This document shows, one piece after another, positions 1 to 10,056 of a stretch of 19,982 nucleotides of DNA (position 1 is the first letter of the stretch; every line of letters starts with the position of its first letter). The stretch spans positions 1-19,982 of the forward strand of contig JBOGFI010000106.1 in NCBI GenBank assembly GCA_050743365.1, given 5' to 3'. The DNA comes from JBOGFI01 sp050743365. GTDB taxonomy: Bacteria; Actinomycetota; Acidimicrobiia; IMCC26256; JACDBD01. A program made the position numbers and the translations under genes. The notes below the pieces were generated by a model. It was not told the origin of the DNA. It did no database searches and worked only from the letters and a program-made list of their open reading frames with translations.

Positions 1-731
1 CACCCGGCGAGCGCCAGCCGCCGGGGCGCCGCCCATCCCGGCGCGCGTCGCACCGCACCCGGCACGCACAGCAGGACCACGACGGCGAGGGTCATCAGGG
101 AGATCAGGTGCGTGACCGCGAGGGCGGCCAGCGACACCCCAGCCAGGAGCACCCAACGCGCCCGCTCGTCGGCGGGGATGCGCAGCAGCGCACCGAGCGC
201 GAGGAAGAACCACACCGCGCCCAGCTGGTGGGGCACCAGGCCGACGACGTAGAGGCCCTGGAGGCCGAGGCCGAACACGTTCGACGCCAGCAGCGCCAGC
301 ACCGCGGCGATGCCGGCAGCGCGCCGACCGAGGCCGAGCCCGCGCGCTGCGAACGCCACCGCCGCCGGGAGCGCCACGACCGACGCGATGCCGACGGCCT
401 TCAACGCGCCCGCGTTCGACAGCGAGCCCAGCGTGACCGCCCGCATCACCGCCGCCGCCCATGCCAGACCGGGCCCGTTGAACAGGAACTCCTGGTACCC
501 GAGGTAGAAGCGGGGGAACCAGCCGTCGAGGCGGCCGTGGGCGACGAGCTCGGCGATGCCGAAGTCGAGCCGGACCAGATGCGCCATGACGTCCTCGCCC
601 GCCGGCGGCCTCCTGCCCCATGCGGCCCGGGTCGAGTACAGCGCGACCCCCGCGCCGACCAGCGACCCGGCGACGACGACGTTCGACCGTCGCCACCAAG
701 CCGCGAGGCGACTCGTGATCGACGGTCTCAC
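1..731 (-). CDS. Polytopic membrane protein, GT-C glycosyltransferase-like (N-terminal part, cut by the window edge)
   Basis: I translated this frame from the minus strand: 243 codons are open from a GTG at 731 to the left edge, so the C-terminus is missing. An N-terminal hydrophobic helix (about residues 18-32) is followed by an extracytoplasmic-type loop with an acidic G-E-D-V-M-A-H-L motif (45-52) and the sequence D-G-W-F-P-R-F-Y-L-G-Y (69-79). Further hydrophobic helices lie at about 108-130, 138-152, 160-183 and 193-224. A first loop with a D/E-x-x-x-H motif and a later W-x-P...G-Y motif is typical of GT-C-fold membrane glycosyltransferases and of the related '6-pyruvoyl-tetrahydropterin synthase-related' membrane family; donor and acceptor cannot be told. 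The start is uncertain: a TTG at 758 is in frame, and no clear ribosome site precedes the GTG. It is divergent from secA and probably unrelated in function. Confidence 0.7.
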   Translation of the reverse strand, partial: MRPSITSRLAAWWRRSNVVVAGSLVGAGVALYSTRAAWGRRPPAGEDVMAHLVRLDFGIAELVAHGRLDGWFPRFYLGYQEFLFNGPGLAWAAAVMRAVTLGSLSNAGALKAVGIASVVALPAAVAFAARGLGLGRRAAGIAAVLALLASNVFGLGLQGLYVVGLVPHQLGAVWFFLALGALLRIPADERARWVLLAGVSLAALAVTHLISLMTLAVVVLLCVPGAVRRAPGWAAPRRLALAG

Positions 732-762
732 GCCGGCATCGTCGCACGACGTCTCCAATGCG

Positions 763-817
763 CGGCGGCGCCGCAGGCCCCGCAAAGCAGACGTCACGGC
801 GGCGCCGCAGGCCCCGC
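763..817. repeat. 21-bp perfect direct repeat, two copies
   Basis: Bases 763-783 and 797-817 are identical (core GGCGCCGCAGGCCCCGC), with start points 34 bp apart and a 13-bp spacer. Two copies only, so this is not a CRISPR array. It could be a local duplication or a paired protein-binding site upstream of the divergent genes. Confidence 0.75.
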
Positions 818-910
818 GCTCGCCGGACGACATCGGTGATGTGACGGCGTCGCCTTCGTGCCCCCGCTCGGCGGACAGCGCCGGGGCCCGGGCCGAGCCC
901 ACAGCTCGGC

Positions 911-952
911 GCCCTTCGGGCTGCTCGGGTCTTCGACCCGGGTCGCGACCCG
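911..952. repeat. Three consecutive small inverted repeats upstream of secA
   Basis: GCCC-ttc-GGGC (911-921), CGGGTC-ttc-GACCCG (926-940) and the 14-bp perfect palindrome CGGGTCGCGACCCG (939-952) follow one another; the last two share two bases. No T-run follows on either strand, so a rho-independent terminator is not supported. They may be a regulatory binding region or an RNA structure if transcription starts upstream. Confidence 0.5.
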
Positions 953-1044
953 CCCGGCACAACCGTCCGGCGATCGGGGGGTCTACGGCGACGCCGTCAC
1001 CTGCGATGACGCGCGGCGACGGCGGCCGCGGCGGAGCGCGCCGG

Positions 1045-1050
1045 TAGACT
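1045..1050 (+). promoter_or_regulatory. -10 box candidate for secA (near-leaderless)
   Basis: TAGACT lies exactly 10 nt in front of the secA ATG, and no Shine-Dalgarno sequence is visible in those 10 nt. The spacing implies a leaderless or nearly leaderless mRNA. The M23 gene at 6781 has the same arrangement (TAGGCT plus 10 nt). No good -35 is seen. Confidence 0.45.
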
Positions 1051-1060
1051 GCGACGTCAC

Positions 1061-3862
<2,802 letters not shown>

Positions 3863-3892
3863 ATCGGCGCCTCCCGGCGCGCCTCCGCTTCG

Positions 3893-5008
3893 ATGCGCGA
3901 CTTCACCGAACCGCTTGCCGACCTCCGCCGCCGCGTCGACGAGGCGCGCCGGTACCTGCGGATCGACGCCGCCCGCGCCCGGCTGTCGGAGCTCGAGGCC
4001 CGGGCCAGCCGGCCCGACCTCTGGGACGACGCCGATGCCGCGCGGCAGGTGACGACGGAGCTGGCACGCGTGCGCGACGACATCGAGCTGGTCGAGCGCC
4101 TCGACCGGAAGGTCTCCGACGTCGAGACGCTGTTCGAGCTCGGCCGGGAGGAAGGCGACGACTCGGTCGAGCCCGAGCTCGCTGCCGGCGTCGGCGCGCT
4201 GGCCGCCGAGCTCGACAACCTCGAGCTGCGGGCGCTGTTCACGGGCGAGCACGACGAGCGGGACGCGATCTGCGAGGTGCACTCCGGCGCCGGCGGCACC
4301 GACGCTCAGGACTGGACCGAGATGATGCTGCGCATGTACACGCGCTGGGCCGAACGGCGCGGGTTCGAGGTCGAGCTCGACGAGGTGCAGGCCGGCACCG
4401 AGGCTGGCATCACGTCGGCGACCTTCACCGTGAAAGGGCGCTACGCCTACGGCCTGCTCTCGGGCGAGAAGGGCGTGCACCGCCTCATCCGGATCTCACC
4501 GTTCGACGCCAACGCGCGGCGCCAGACGGCGTTCGCGTCGTTCGATTCCGTCCCCGCGCTCGACGAGGCCGAGGAGCCAGAGATCGACGCCGCCGACCTG
4601 CGCGTCGACACGTACCGGTCGTCGGGCGCCGGGGGACAGCACGTGAACGTGACCGACTCGGCGGTGCGCATCACGCACCTGCCGACCGGGATCGTGGTGT
4701 CGTGCCAGAACGAGCGGTCACAGACCCAGAACAAGGCGCGCGCCCGGCAGATCCTGGCGGCACGGCTCGCCGAGCGTCAGCGCGTCGAGCGCCGGCAGGA
4801 GCTCGACCTGCTCTCGGGGGACAAGAAGGACGTGGCGTTCGGGAGCCAGATCCGCACGTACACGCTGGCGCCCTACCAGCTCGTGAAGGACGAGCGCGGC
4901 ATCCACGAGACCGGCAACGTGCAGGCGGTGCTCGACGGCGACCTCGACGGGTTCATCGAGGGCTATCTCCAATGGCGGCGCCGGCAGGGCGACCATGCCG
5001 CGGACTAG
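3893..5008 (+). CDS. prfB: Peptide chain release factor 2 (RF2)
   Basis: A 371-residue class I release factor that recognises UGA and UAA in the ribosomal A site and triggers peptidyl-tRNA hydrolysis. The catalytic G-G-Q loop is at residues 247-249 (S-S-G-A-G-G-Q-H-V-N) and the RF2-type S-P-F stop-codon recognition tripeptide at 202-204. The N-terminal helical domain and C-terminal R-S-Q-T-Q-N-K segment are as expected. The frame is continuous from ATG 3893 to TAG 5006-5008: at the place where many bacteria carry the autoregulatory +1 frameshift (after the Tyr-Leu near codon 22) the DNA reads CTG-CGG-ATC, with no in-frame TGA, so that control is absent. The gene ends in TAG, which RF1 rather than RF2 reads. 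Since RF2 reads UGA, it would compete with any Sec-tRNA at the UGA of the selenoprotein gene downstream. Confidence 0.98.
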   Translation: MRDFTEPLADLRRRVDEARRYLRIDAARARLSELEARASRPDLWDDADAARQVTTELARVRDDIELVERLDRKVSDVETLFELGREEGDDSVEPELAAGVGALAAELDNLELRALFTGEHDERDAICEVHSGAGGTDAQDWTEMMLRMYTRWAERRGFEVELDEVQAGTEAGITSATFTVKGRYAYGLLSGEKGVHRLIRISPFDANARRQTAFASFDSVPALDEAEEPEIDAADLRVDTYRSSGAGGQHVNVTDSAVRITHLPTGIVVSCQNERSQTQNKARARQILAARLAERQRVERRQELDLLSGDKKDVAFGSQIRTYTLAPYQLVKDERGIHETGNVQAVLDGDLDGFIEGYLQWRRRQGDHAAD

Positions 5009-5049
5009 TTTGACGCGCGTCCGTCCCGGAACGCGGCGGGTTCGGCTGC

Positions 5050-5055
5050 TAGCCT
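5050..5055 (+). promoter_or_regulatory. Possible -10 box for ftsEX
   Basis: TAGCCT lies in the 83-bp gap between prfB and ftsE, 36 nt before the ftsE ATG, and resembles the TAGNCT boxes in front of secA and the M23 gene. No matching -35 at normal spacing; weak call. Confidence 0.3.
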
Positions 5056-5091
5056 CGGCGTGATCTCATTTTCCGTCGTGTTGACTGGCGC

Positions 5092-5778
5092 ATGATCCGG
5101 TTCGAGAACGTCACCAAGATCTACAAGGGTGACATCGTCGCGCTCCGCGACGTGTCGTGCGACGTCCAGAAGGGCGAGTTCGTGTTCCTGGTCGGCCCGT
5201 CGGGGTCGGGAAAGTCGACCGCCCTGCGCCTGCTGCTGCGGGAGGAGACGGCGACCAGCGGGCGGATCATCGTGGCCGGCCGCGACGTCTCGCGCCTCAG
5301 CCAGTGGAAGGTGCCGCAGTTGCGCCGCAACATCGGCTGCATCTTCCAGGACTACAAGCTGCTCCCCAACAAGACCGTGTACGAGAACGTGGCGTTCGCC
5401 GCCGAGGTGATCGGCCGGCCCCGCCACGTCGTCAGGGCGCAGGTGCCGCAGATCCTCGACCTGGTGGGGCTGGCGAAGAAGGCCGACCGCTTCCCCTCGG
5501 AGCTCTCAGGTGGCGAGCAGCAGCGGGTGTCGATGGCGCGGGCGTTCGTGAACCGTCCGCTCATCCTGCTGGCCGACGAGCCCACCGGGAACCTCGACCC
5601 GGCCACGAGCGTCGGCATCATGCGCCTCCTCGACCGGATCAACCGGACCGGAACCACGGTGATGATGGCGACCCACGACGAGCGCATCGTCGACGCCATG
5701 CGTCGCCGCGTCATCGAGCTCGACCACGGCGCCATGGTCCGCGACCAGGTCCGAGGCGTCTACGGAGTCGGGAGCTGA
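5092..5778 (+). CDS. ftsE: Cell division ATP-binding protein FtsE
   Basis: A 228-residue ABC ATPase that pairs with FtsX at the divisome and switches on peptidoglycan hydrolases outside the membrane. Walker A G-P-S-G-S-G-K-S-T (35-43), a Q-loop in F-Q-D-Y-K-L-L (85-91), signature L-S-G-G-E-Q (138-143), Walker B L-I-L-L-A-D-E-P (157-164) with T-G-N-L-D following, and the switch His in A-T-H-D-E are all present. The Y-K-L-L-P-N-K-T-V-Y-E-N-V stretch is characteristic of FtsE rather than other small ABC ATPases. The gene runs straight into ftsX with a 5-bp gap, the usual ftsEX operon, so the proteins should be made together. Confidence 0.97.
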   Translation: MIRFENVTKIYKGDIVALRDVSCDVQKGEFVFLVGPSGSGKSTALRLLLREETATSGRIIVAGRDVSRLSQWKVPQLRRNIGCIFQDYKLLPNKTVYENVAFAAEVIGRPRHVVRAQVPQILDLVGLAKKADRFPSELSGGEQQRVSMARAFVNRPLILLADEPTGNLDPATSVGIMRLLDRINRTGTTVMMATHDERIVDAMRRRVIELDHGAMVRDQVRGVYGVGS

Positions 5779-5783
5779 GACGC

Positions 5784-6662
5784 GTGTACAAGCTGAGCTA
5801 CTTCGTGCGCGAGACCCTGATCTCGCTGCGCCGCAACCTGCTCATGACGCTGGCGGGGATCCTCACGGTCACGGTGTCGCTCATGCTCTTCGGCGGGATC
5901 CTCCTGTTCCAGAAGTGGGTCGACCACGGGACGCAGCGGTGGAAGAACGGGGTCGAGTTCGAGGTCTTCATGACCGTGAACCCGACCGAGGGACAGATCG
6001 AGGGCGTGCGGGAGGAGCTCGAGTCCGACACCCAGGTCAAGCGATCCTTCTTCTTGACGAAGCAGGACGCGTACGACGAGTTCAAGCGGCTGTTCGCCGA
6101 CAAGCCCGACCTGGTGGAGGCGACGAGCGCCGAATCGCTGCCGCCGTCGTTCCGAGTCGCGCCGGAGCGCGTCGAGGACACCGACGACCTCAAGGCTCGC
6201 TATAACACGCTGGCCGGCGTCGACTCGGTGATCACGGCCGACGAGGCCGTCAGGGACCTGGTCGAGGTGACGGGCTTCCTGCGCTGGGCGTTCATCGGGC
6301 TGTCGCTCGTGCTCCTGGCCTCGGCGTTGTTCCTCATCGTCAACACCATCCGTATCGCGACGTTCGCGCGCCGGCGCGAGATCGAGGTCATGAAGCTCGT
6401 GGGCGCGTCGAACTGGTTCGTGCGCATCCCCTTCATGGCCGAGGGCCTCGTGCAGGGGACGCTGGGAGCGGGCATCGCCTTCGGCGGGATGTTCGTGCTG
6501 CAGCGCCTGTTCGAAACGATCGAGAACCGCGAGGGCTTCTTCGTCGGCTTCTACGTGACGCCGAACAACGCCGGCACCATCGGCGTGGTCCTGCTCGTGG
6601 TCGGCGCGTTCATCGGCGTGTTCGGCTCCTCGGTGGGCCTGCGGAGGTTTCTCAGGGTCTGA
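5784..6662 (+). CDS. ftsX: Cell division permease-like protein FtsX
   Basis: A 292-residue membrane partner of FtsE. Topology matches FtsX: a cytoplasmic N-terminus, TM1 at about 20-43, a large extracytoplasmic domain (about 45-165) that in relatives contacts cell-wall hydrolases or their activators, then TM2 (about 167-190), TM3 (about 212-240) and TM4 (about 262-285) ending in a short basic tail. The R-R-R-E-I-E-V-M-K-L-V-G-A-S segment after TM2 is the conserved FtsX/MacB coupling motif. I chose GTG 5784: it is 5 bp after the ftsE stop, and the family's N-terminus begins there. The hydrolase likely controlled by this complex is encoded just downstream at 6781. Confidence 0.95.
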   Translation: MYKLSYFVRETLISLRRNLLMTLAGILTVTVSLMLFGGILLFQKWVDHGTQRWKNGVEFEVFMTVNPTEGQIEGVREELESDTQVKRSFFLTKQDAYDEFKRLFADKPDLVEATSAESLPPSFRVAPERVEDTDDLKARYNTLAGVDSVITADEAVRDLVEVTGFLRWAFIGLSLVLLASALFLIVNTIRIATFARRREIEVMKLVGASNWFVRIPFMAEGLVQGTLGAGIAFGGMFVLQRLFETIENREGFFVGFYVTPNNAGTIGVVLLVVGAFIGVFGSSVGLRRFLRV

Positions 6663-6695
6663 TCCTGGGCATGCTCGGCCCTGCGCCGCCGCTGG

Positions 6696-6764
6696 CCGTC
6701 ACGGATACCGGCCCGATCCCGGGAGCCTGCCGTGACGGTTGTTGCCTCTGTTGCTCGTGTTGTT
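6696..6764 (+). terminator. Hairpin plus T-rich tract after ftsX
   Basis: A 9-bp perfect inverted repeat, CCGTCACGG (6696-6704) and CCGTGACGG (6730-6738), has a 25-nt GC-rich loop and is followed by a T/G-rich stretch ending in TTGTTT (about 6739-6764). It separates ftsEX from the next gene, which has its own -10 box. The loop is long and the tail is not pure T, so this is a moderate call. Confidence 0.5.
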
Positions 6765-6770
6765 TAGGCT
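6765..6770 (+). promoter_or_regulatory. -10 box candidate for the M23 peptidase gene
   Basis: TAGGCT sits 10 nt before the GTG start at 6781, the same spacing as TAGACT to secA. It supports GTG 6781 over the in-frame TTG at 6739, and suggests a leaderless mRNA. Confidence 0.45.
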
Positions 6771-6780
6771 CGGAACCCTC

Positions 6781-7980
6781 GTGACCCCCGTCCGATCGAT
6801 CCGCTACGTGGTCGCGCTCGTCCTCGTGGCGGGGGTGTCGGCGTTCGGCGCCGGCGCCGGCGCCCAGCAGGACCCCGATCCGAAGTCGGAGGCGCAGCTC
6901 AAGGCGGCCATCGGGGAGGCCTCGCAGGCGGAGATCGCCCTCCTCACCGAGGTCCAGGACGTCAAGGCGCGCCGGTCGGTGCTCGAGGCGCGCGCCCGGG
7001 AGCTCGGCGCCAAGGTCGCCGACGCCACCGCCCGTCAGCGCGAGGCCGAGGCCGAGGTGGCGCGCATCGACGCCGAGCTCGTCCCCCTCCTACAGGAGGT
7101 CGCGCGCCTCGAAGGCGAGATCGCCGCGTCGCGCGACGACTTCGAGAACGCCGCCGCGGCGCTGTACCGCAACGCGAGCGGTGGCGACATCCTCCCGGTG
7201 TTCTCGCACACCGATGGCGACGCCACCTCCGTGGTCGAGGGCGACCGGTACCTGCGTCAGGTGTCGAAGGATGCCCAGGCGGACGCCGATCGCCTCGACG
7301 AGCTCAAGGACGATGTCGAGGCGGCCAAGGAGGCGCTCGACGAGCAGCGGCGGCTGGCGGACGCGGCCCGGGCCGCGGTGGAGGCCGAGCGGGCCGACGT
7401 GGAGCGGCTGCGGGCCGAGGCGGAGCCGGCCCGGGCGGCCGCCGAGACCGAGGAGGCCCACGAGGCGCAGCTCCTCGACGAGGCGCAGGCCCGCAAGGCG
7501 GAGTTCGAGGCCGAGCTCGCCTCCCTCCAGGCCGAGCAGGCCGCGCTGGCCCAGACCGTCAGCCGGGGCAGCGGGGGCGGCGGTGGGGGCAGCGGGAACG
7601 GCCGTTTCATCTGGCCCTGCAACGGGCCGATGGTCAGCGGCTTCGGCTACCGCACCCACCCGATCTCGGGAACCCAGAGGATGCACAACGGAGTCGACAT
7701 CGGCTGCGGCTACGGCGCCCCCATCGTGGCCGGCGGCAGCGGCGTGGTCGTCGAGGCGGGCTGGCGCGGCGGCTACGGCAACGCCGTCGTCGTCGACCAC
7801 GGCGACGGTCTTGCCACCTTGTACGCCCACCAGTCGAGCCTGGCGGTGTCGCCGGGCCAGAGCGTGGCCACGGGCGAGGTCGTCGGCTACGTAGGCTCCA
7901 CCGGCTACTCCACTGGTCCGCACCTGCACTGGGAGGTGTGGGTCAATGGCAGCCCGGTGAACGCCATGGGTTACGCCTAG
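6781..7980 (+). CDS. Secreted coiled-coil M23 (LytM-type) peptidoglycan endopeptidase
   Basis: 399 residues. A signal peptide (basic R-S-I-R, then a hydrophobic core at about 9-27 ending A-G-A-Q-Q) is followed by a long Glu/Ala/Arg-rich coiled coil (about 35-258), a Gly/Ser linker (about 261-274) and a C-terminal M23 domain. The zinc ligands and catalytic residue are intact: H302-N-G-V-D306, Y-A-H350 and H381-L-H383. It should therefore cut peptide cross-links itself, unlike EnvC, whose LytM domain is degenerate. Architecture and position right after ftsX match FtsEX-controlled hydrolases such as PcsB, CwlO and mycobacterial RipC, although the catalytic domain differs (M23 rather than CHAP or NlpC/P60). 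Interaction with FtsX through the coiled coil is inference. GTG 6781 was chosen because it gives a normal signal peptide and follows a -10 box. Confidence 0.92.
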   Translation: MTPVRSIRYVVALVLVAGVSAFGAGAGAQQDPDPKSEAQLKAAIGEASQAEIALLTEVQDVKARRSVLEARARELGAKVADATARQREAEAEVARIDAELVPLLQEVARLEGEIAASRDDFENAAAALYRNASGGDILPVFSHTDGDATSVVEGDRYLRQVSKDAQADADRLDELKDDVEAAKEALDEQRRLADAARAAVEAERADVERLRAEAEPARAAAETEEAHEAQLLDEAQARKAEFEAELASLQAEQAALAQTVSRGSGGGGGGSGNGRFIWPCNGPMVSGFGYRTHPISGTQRMHNGVDIGCGYGAPIVAGGSGVVVEAGWRGGYGNAVVVDHGDGLATLYAHQSSLAVSPGQSVATGEVVGYVGSTGYSTGPHLHWEVWVNGSPVNAMGYA

Positions 7981-7999
7981 CAACCCCGAGCGTCGGCGG

Positions 8000-8635
8000 C
8001 TACTTGTTCGGCTGCGGCGTCACCCGCAGGTACGGCTTGAGCGTCTTCCAGCCCTTGGGAAACTTGCCCTTGGCGTCCTCGTCGCTGATCGCGGGGAGGA
8101 TGATCGTGTCGTCGCCGTCCTTCCAGTCGACCGGCGTCGACACGGAGTAGTTCGCCGTGAGCTGGAGCGAGTCGACCACCCGTAGCAGCTCGTCGACGTT
8201 GCGGCCCGTGCTCTGCGGGTAGGTGATGATGAGCTTCACCTTCTTGTCGGGCCCGACGATGAAGACGTTGCGGACCGTGACCGTGTCGCTGGCGTTGGGG
8301 TGGATCATGTCGTAGAGCCCGGCGATCTTGCGGTCGGCGTCGGCGATCATGGGGAAGTTCGGGGCGGTGCCCTGCGTCTCCTCGATGTCCTTCGACCAGC
8401 CCTCGTGTGACTCGAGCGGGTCGACGCTGATGCCGATGAGCTTCACGCCGCGCTGGTCGAACTCCGACTTGCGCCTCGCCAGCGCCCCGAGCTCGGTGGT
8501 GCAGACCGGGGTGAAGTCCTTGGGGTGGGAGAACAACATCCCCCAGCTGTCGCCGAGGTACTCGTGGAAGCTGATCGTGCCTTCGGTCGTGTCGGCGGTG
8601 AAGTCGGGGGCTTCGTCGCCTAATCGAATCGCCAT
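8000..8635 (-). CDS. 1-Cys peroxiredoxin (Prx6/AhpC-TSA family)
   Basis: A 211-residue cytosolic thiol peroxidase that reduces hydrogen peroxide and organic hydroperoxides. The active site is P38-K-D-F-T42-P-V-C45-T-T-E, with the conserved Arg at 122 (T-V-R-N-V-F). The C-terminal arm (S-V-S-T-P-V-D-W-K-D-G-D) is that of the Prx6 subfamily. There is no other Cys, so this is a 1-Cys enzyme that needs an external reductant. ATG 8635 is preceded by a good ribosome site (GAGGAGAGG, spacing about 8). Its 3' end lies 19 bp from that of the convergent M23 gene. It is divergent from the MFS gene, and an AhpD-like selenoprotein gene lies just beyond that. Confidence 0.96.
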   Translation of the reverse strand: MAIRLGDEAPDFTADTTEGTISFHEYLGDSWGMLFSHPKDFTPVCTTELGALARRKSEFDQRGVKLIGISVDPLESHEGWSKDIEETQGTAPNFPMIADADRKIAGLYDMIHPNASDTVTVRNVFIVGPDKKVKLIITYPQSTGRNVDELLRVVDSLQLTANYSVSTPVDWKDGDDTIILPAISDEDAKGKFPKGWKTLKPYLRVTPQPNK

Positions 8636-8692
8636 CTTGTGCCTCTCCTCGCTGGTAGGGAATCGGGTCGCTGCTTCTGAGCGCGGTCGGCC

Positions 8693-8698
8693 AAGATA
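8693..8698 (-). promoter_or_regulatory. -10 box candidate for the peroxiredoxin gene
   Basis: TATCTT on the minus strand, 57 nt upstream of the ATG at 8635. The same hexamer stands in front of the tetR gene at 12725. It lies in the short divergent region shared with the MFS gene. Confidence 0.35.
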
Positions 8699-8701
8699 TC
8701 G

Positions 8702-10051
8702 GTGACCTGTCGCAAAGTCGATCCGTTGACCGCGCCCACCCTCCCTCCCGACGCGACGCCACCCCGCCGCCGGTCCGCACGTGCCGCGGCCGCGTTGCGC
8801 ACGCTCGCCGTCGACCTCACCCCGCTGCGGCGCCACCGCGACTTCCGGCTGTTGTGGACGGGCGAGCTCGTGTCCCAGGCCGGCTCGCAGATCACGCTCG
8901 TGGCCGTGTTCATCCAGGTCTTCCGGCTGACGGGCTCGTCGGCGGCGGTGGGGCTCATTGGGCTGGCGCAGCTCGGCCCGCTGATCATCGTGACGTTGCT
9001 GGGGGCGCCGCTGATCGACCGGGTCGACCGCCGACGCCTCATGGTCTTCGCCGCCGGGGGCCAGGCGGTCGCGTCGGGCGTGCTGCTCCTCGGCGCGCTC
9101 GCGGGCCGCCCCCCGCTCGCGCTCGTGTACGCGGCTGCCGGCCTCGCCGGTGGCCTGGCCGGGTTCTCGCTCTCGACCCGCTCGGCGGTGACGCCCAACA
9201 CCGTGCCCGCCGGGCAGCTCTCGCAGGCGCTCTCCCTCAACCAGGTGATGTGGCAGACGTGCCAGATCGTGGGTCCCGCGCTCGGCGGCGTGATCGTCGC
9301 GCGCTTCGGGCTGTCGTGGGCGTACGGGCTCGACGTCGCCAGCTTCGGCGGCACCATCGTCACCGCGCTGCTCATGACTCCACAGCCGGCGCAGCGCAGC
9401 GAGGCGGCCGAGCAGCCCCCGCCCGGCTGGCGTGGCATCGCCGAGGGCTTCCGCTACCTGCGCGGCCGGCGGGTGCTCCAGTCGACCTTCACGGCCGACC
9501 TCGTCGCCATGATCTTCGGGATGCCCCGGGCGCTGTTCCCGGTGCTCGCACTCACGCAGTTCCACCGGGGCGAGGAGGTGGTCGGGGCGCTGTTCTCGTC
9601 GGTGGCCGTCGGCGCGCTGCTCGGCGCGCTCACGACCGGGTGGGTCGGACGCGTGCGCCGCCAGGGCCTCGCCGTCCTCGTCGCGGTGGGCGTGTGGGGG
9701 CTCGGGATCGTCGCCTTCGGGCTGGTCGGCGACGCCCTGTGGCTCGCGCTGGGGTGCCTCGCGGCCGCGGGGGCCGCCGATGTCATCTCGGCCGTGTTCC
9801 GGGGGACCATCCTCCAGCAGTCGGTGCCCGACGACCTCCGCGGGCGCCTGTCGGCGCTCCACATCGTGGTTGTCACCGGCGGCCCCCGCCTCGGCGACTT
9901 CGAGGCGGGCGTGGTCGCCTCGATCTTCACGCCGACCGTCTCGGTGGTGTCGGGCGGCCTCGCTTGCGTCGCCGGCGTTGTCGCCCTGGCCGCGGCGGTA
10001 CCGGAGTTCGCCCGCTACGAGGCTCCGCAAGGCTCGGAGCCGGTACCTTGA
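8702..10051 (+). CDS. Major facilitator superfamily exporter (EntS / MFS_3 type)
   Basis: A 449-residue, roughly 12-helix membrane transporter. After a 40-residue Arg/Pro-rich cytoplasmic start, the sequence D-F-R-L-L-W-T-G-E-L-V-S-Q-A-G-S opens TM1, as in the EntS-like group of proton-driven exporters for siderophores, macrolides and similar compounds. The loop 2-3 motif A variant (G-A-P-L-I-D-R-V-D-R-R-R-L) and the late S-V-P-D-D-L-R-G-R-L-S-A segment, a hallmark of this group, are present. The substrate cannot be deduced. GTG 8702 is the longest start; a TTG at 8729 would shorten the protein by nine residues and remains possible. The next gene begins 5 bp after the stop, so the two may share a transcript. 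Confidence 0.9.
   Translation: MTCRKVDPLTAPTLPPDATPPRRRSARAAAALRTLAVDLTPLRRHRDFRLLWTGELVSQAGSQITLVAVFIQVFRLTGSSAAVGLIGLAQLGPLIIVTLLGAPLIDRVDRRRLMVFAAGGQAVASGVLLLGALAGRPPLALVYAAAGLAGGLAGFSLSTRSAVTPNTVPAGQLSQALSLNQVMWQTCQIVGPALGGVIVARFGLSWAYGLDVASFGGTIVTALLMTPQPAQRSEAAEQPPPGWRGIAEGFRYLRGRRVLQSTFTADLVAMIFGMPRALFPVLALTQFHRGEEVVGALFSSVAVGALLGALTTGWVGRVRRQGLAVLVAVGVWGLGIVAFGLVGDALWLALGCLAAAGAADVISAVFRGTILQQSVPDDLRGRLSALHIVVVTGGPRLGDFEAGVVASIFTPTVSVVSGGLACVAGVVALAAAVPEFARYEAPQGSEPVP
10044..10049 (+). promoter_or_regulatory. Possible -10 box for the AhpD-like selenoprotein gene
   Basis: TACCTT, at the very end of the MFS gene, is 7 nt before GTG 10057, the same geometry as TACGGT before GTG 12855. 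It suggests an internal, leaderless promoter. Read-through from the MFS gene is equally possible. Confidence 0.3.
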
Positions 10052-10056
10052 CCGGC

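Larger units (their letters stand above)
732..1060. promoter_or_regulatory. Non-coding region between the membrane-protein gene and secA, with direct repeat and hairpins
   Basis: About 330 bases without a convincing gene. It holds a 21-bp direct repeat, three consecutive short inverted repeats at 911-952, and a TAGACT -10 candidate at 1045-1050, all listed separately. Open frames crossing it have arginine-rich, low-complexity translations typical of GC-rich shadow frames. Confidence 0.6.

Noticed and set aside
763..817. CRISPR-like repeat
   Set aside because: Only two copies, a 13-bp spacer, no Cas genes.
3953..3970. Programmed frameshift in prfB
   Set aside because: The codons here are CTG-CGG-ATC with no TGA, and the frame is continuous from ATG 3893.
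8641..8701. Operator between the peroxiredoxin and MFS genes
   Set aside because: Only a 6-bp GATATC palindrome was seen, too short to call a site.
8000..10030. Peroxiredoxin frame extended upstream through the MFS gene (676 codons)
   Set aside because: Only the last 211 codons are conserved; the extension is the antisense of the MFS gene. ATG 8635 has its own ribosome site.
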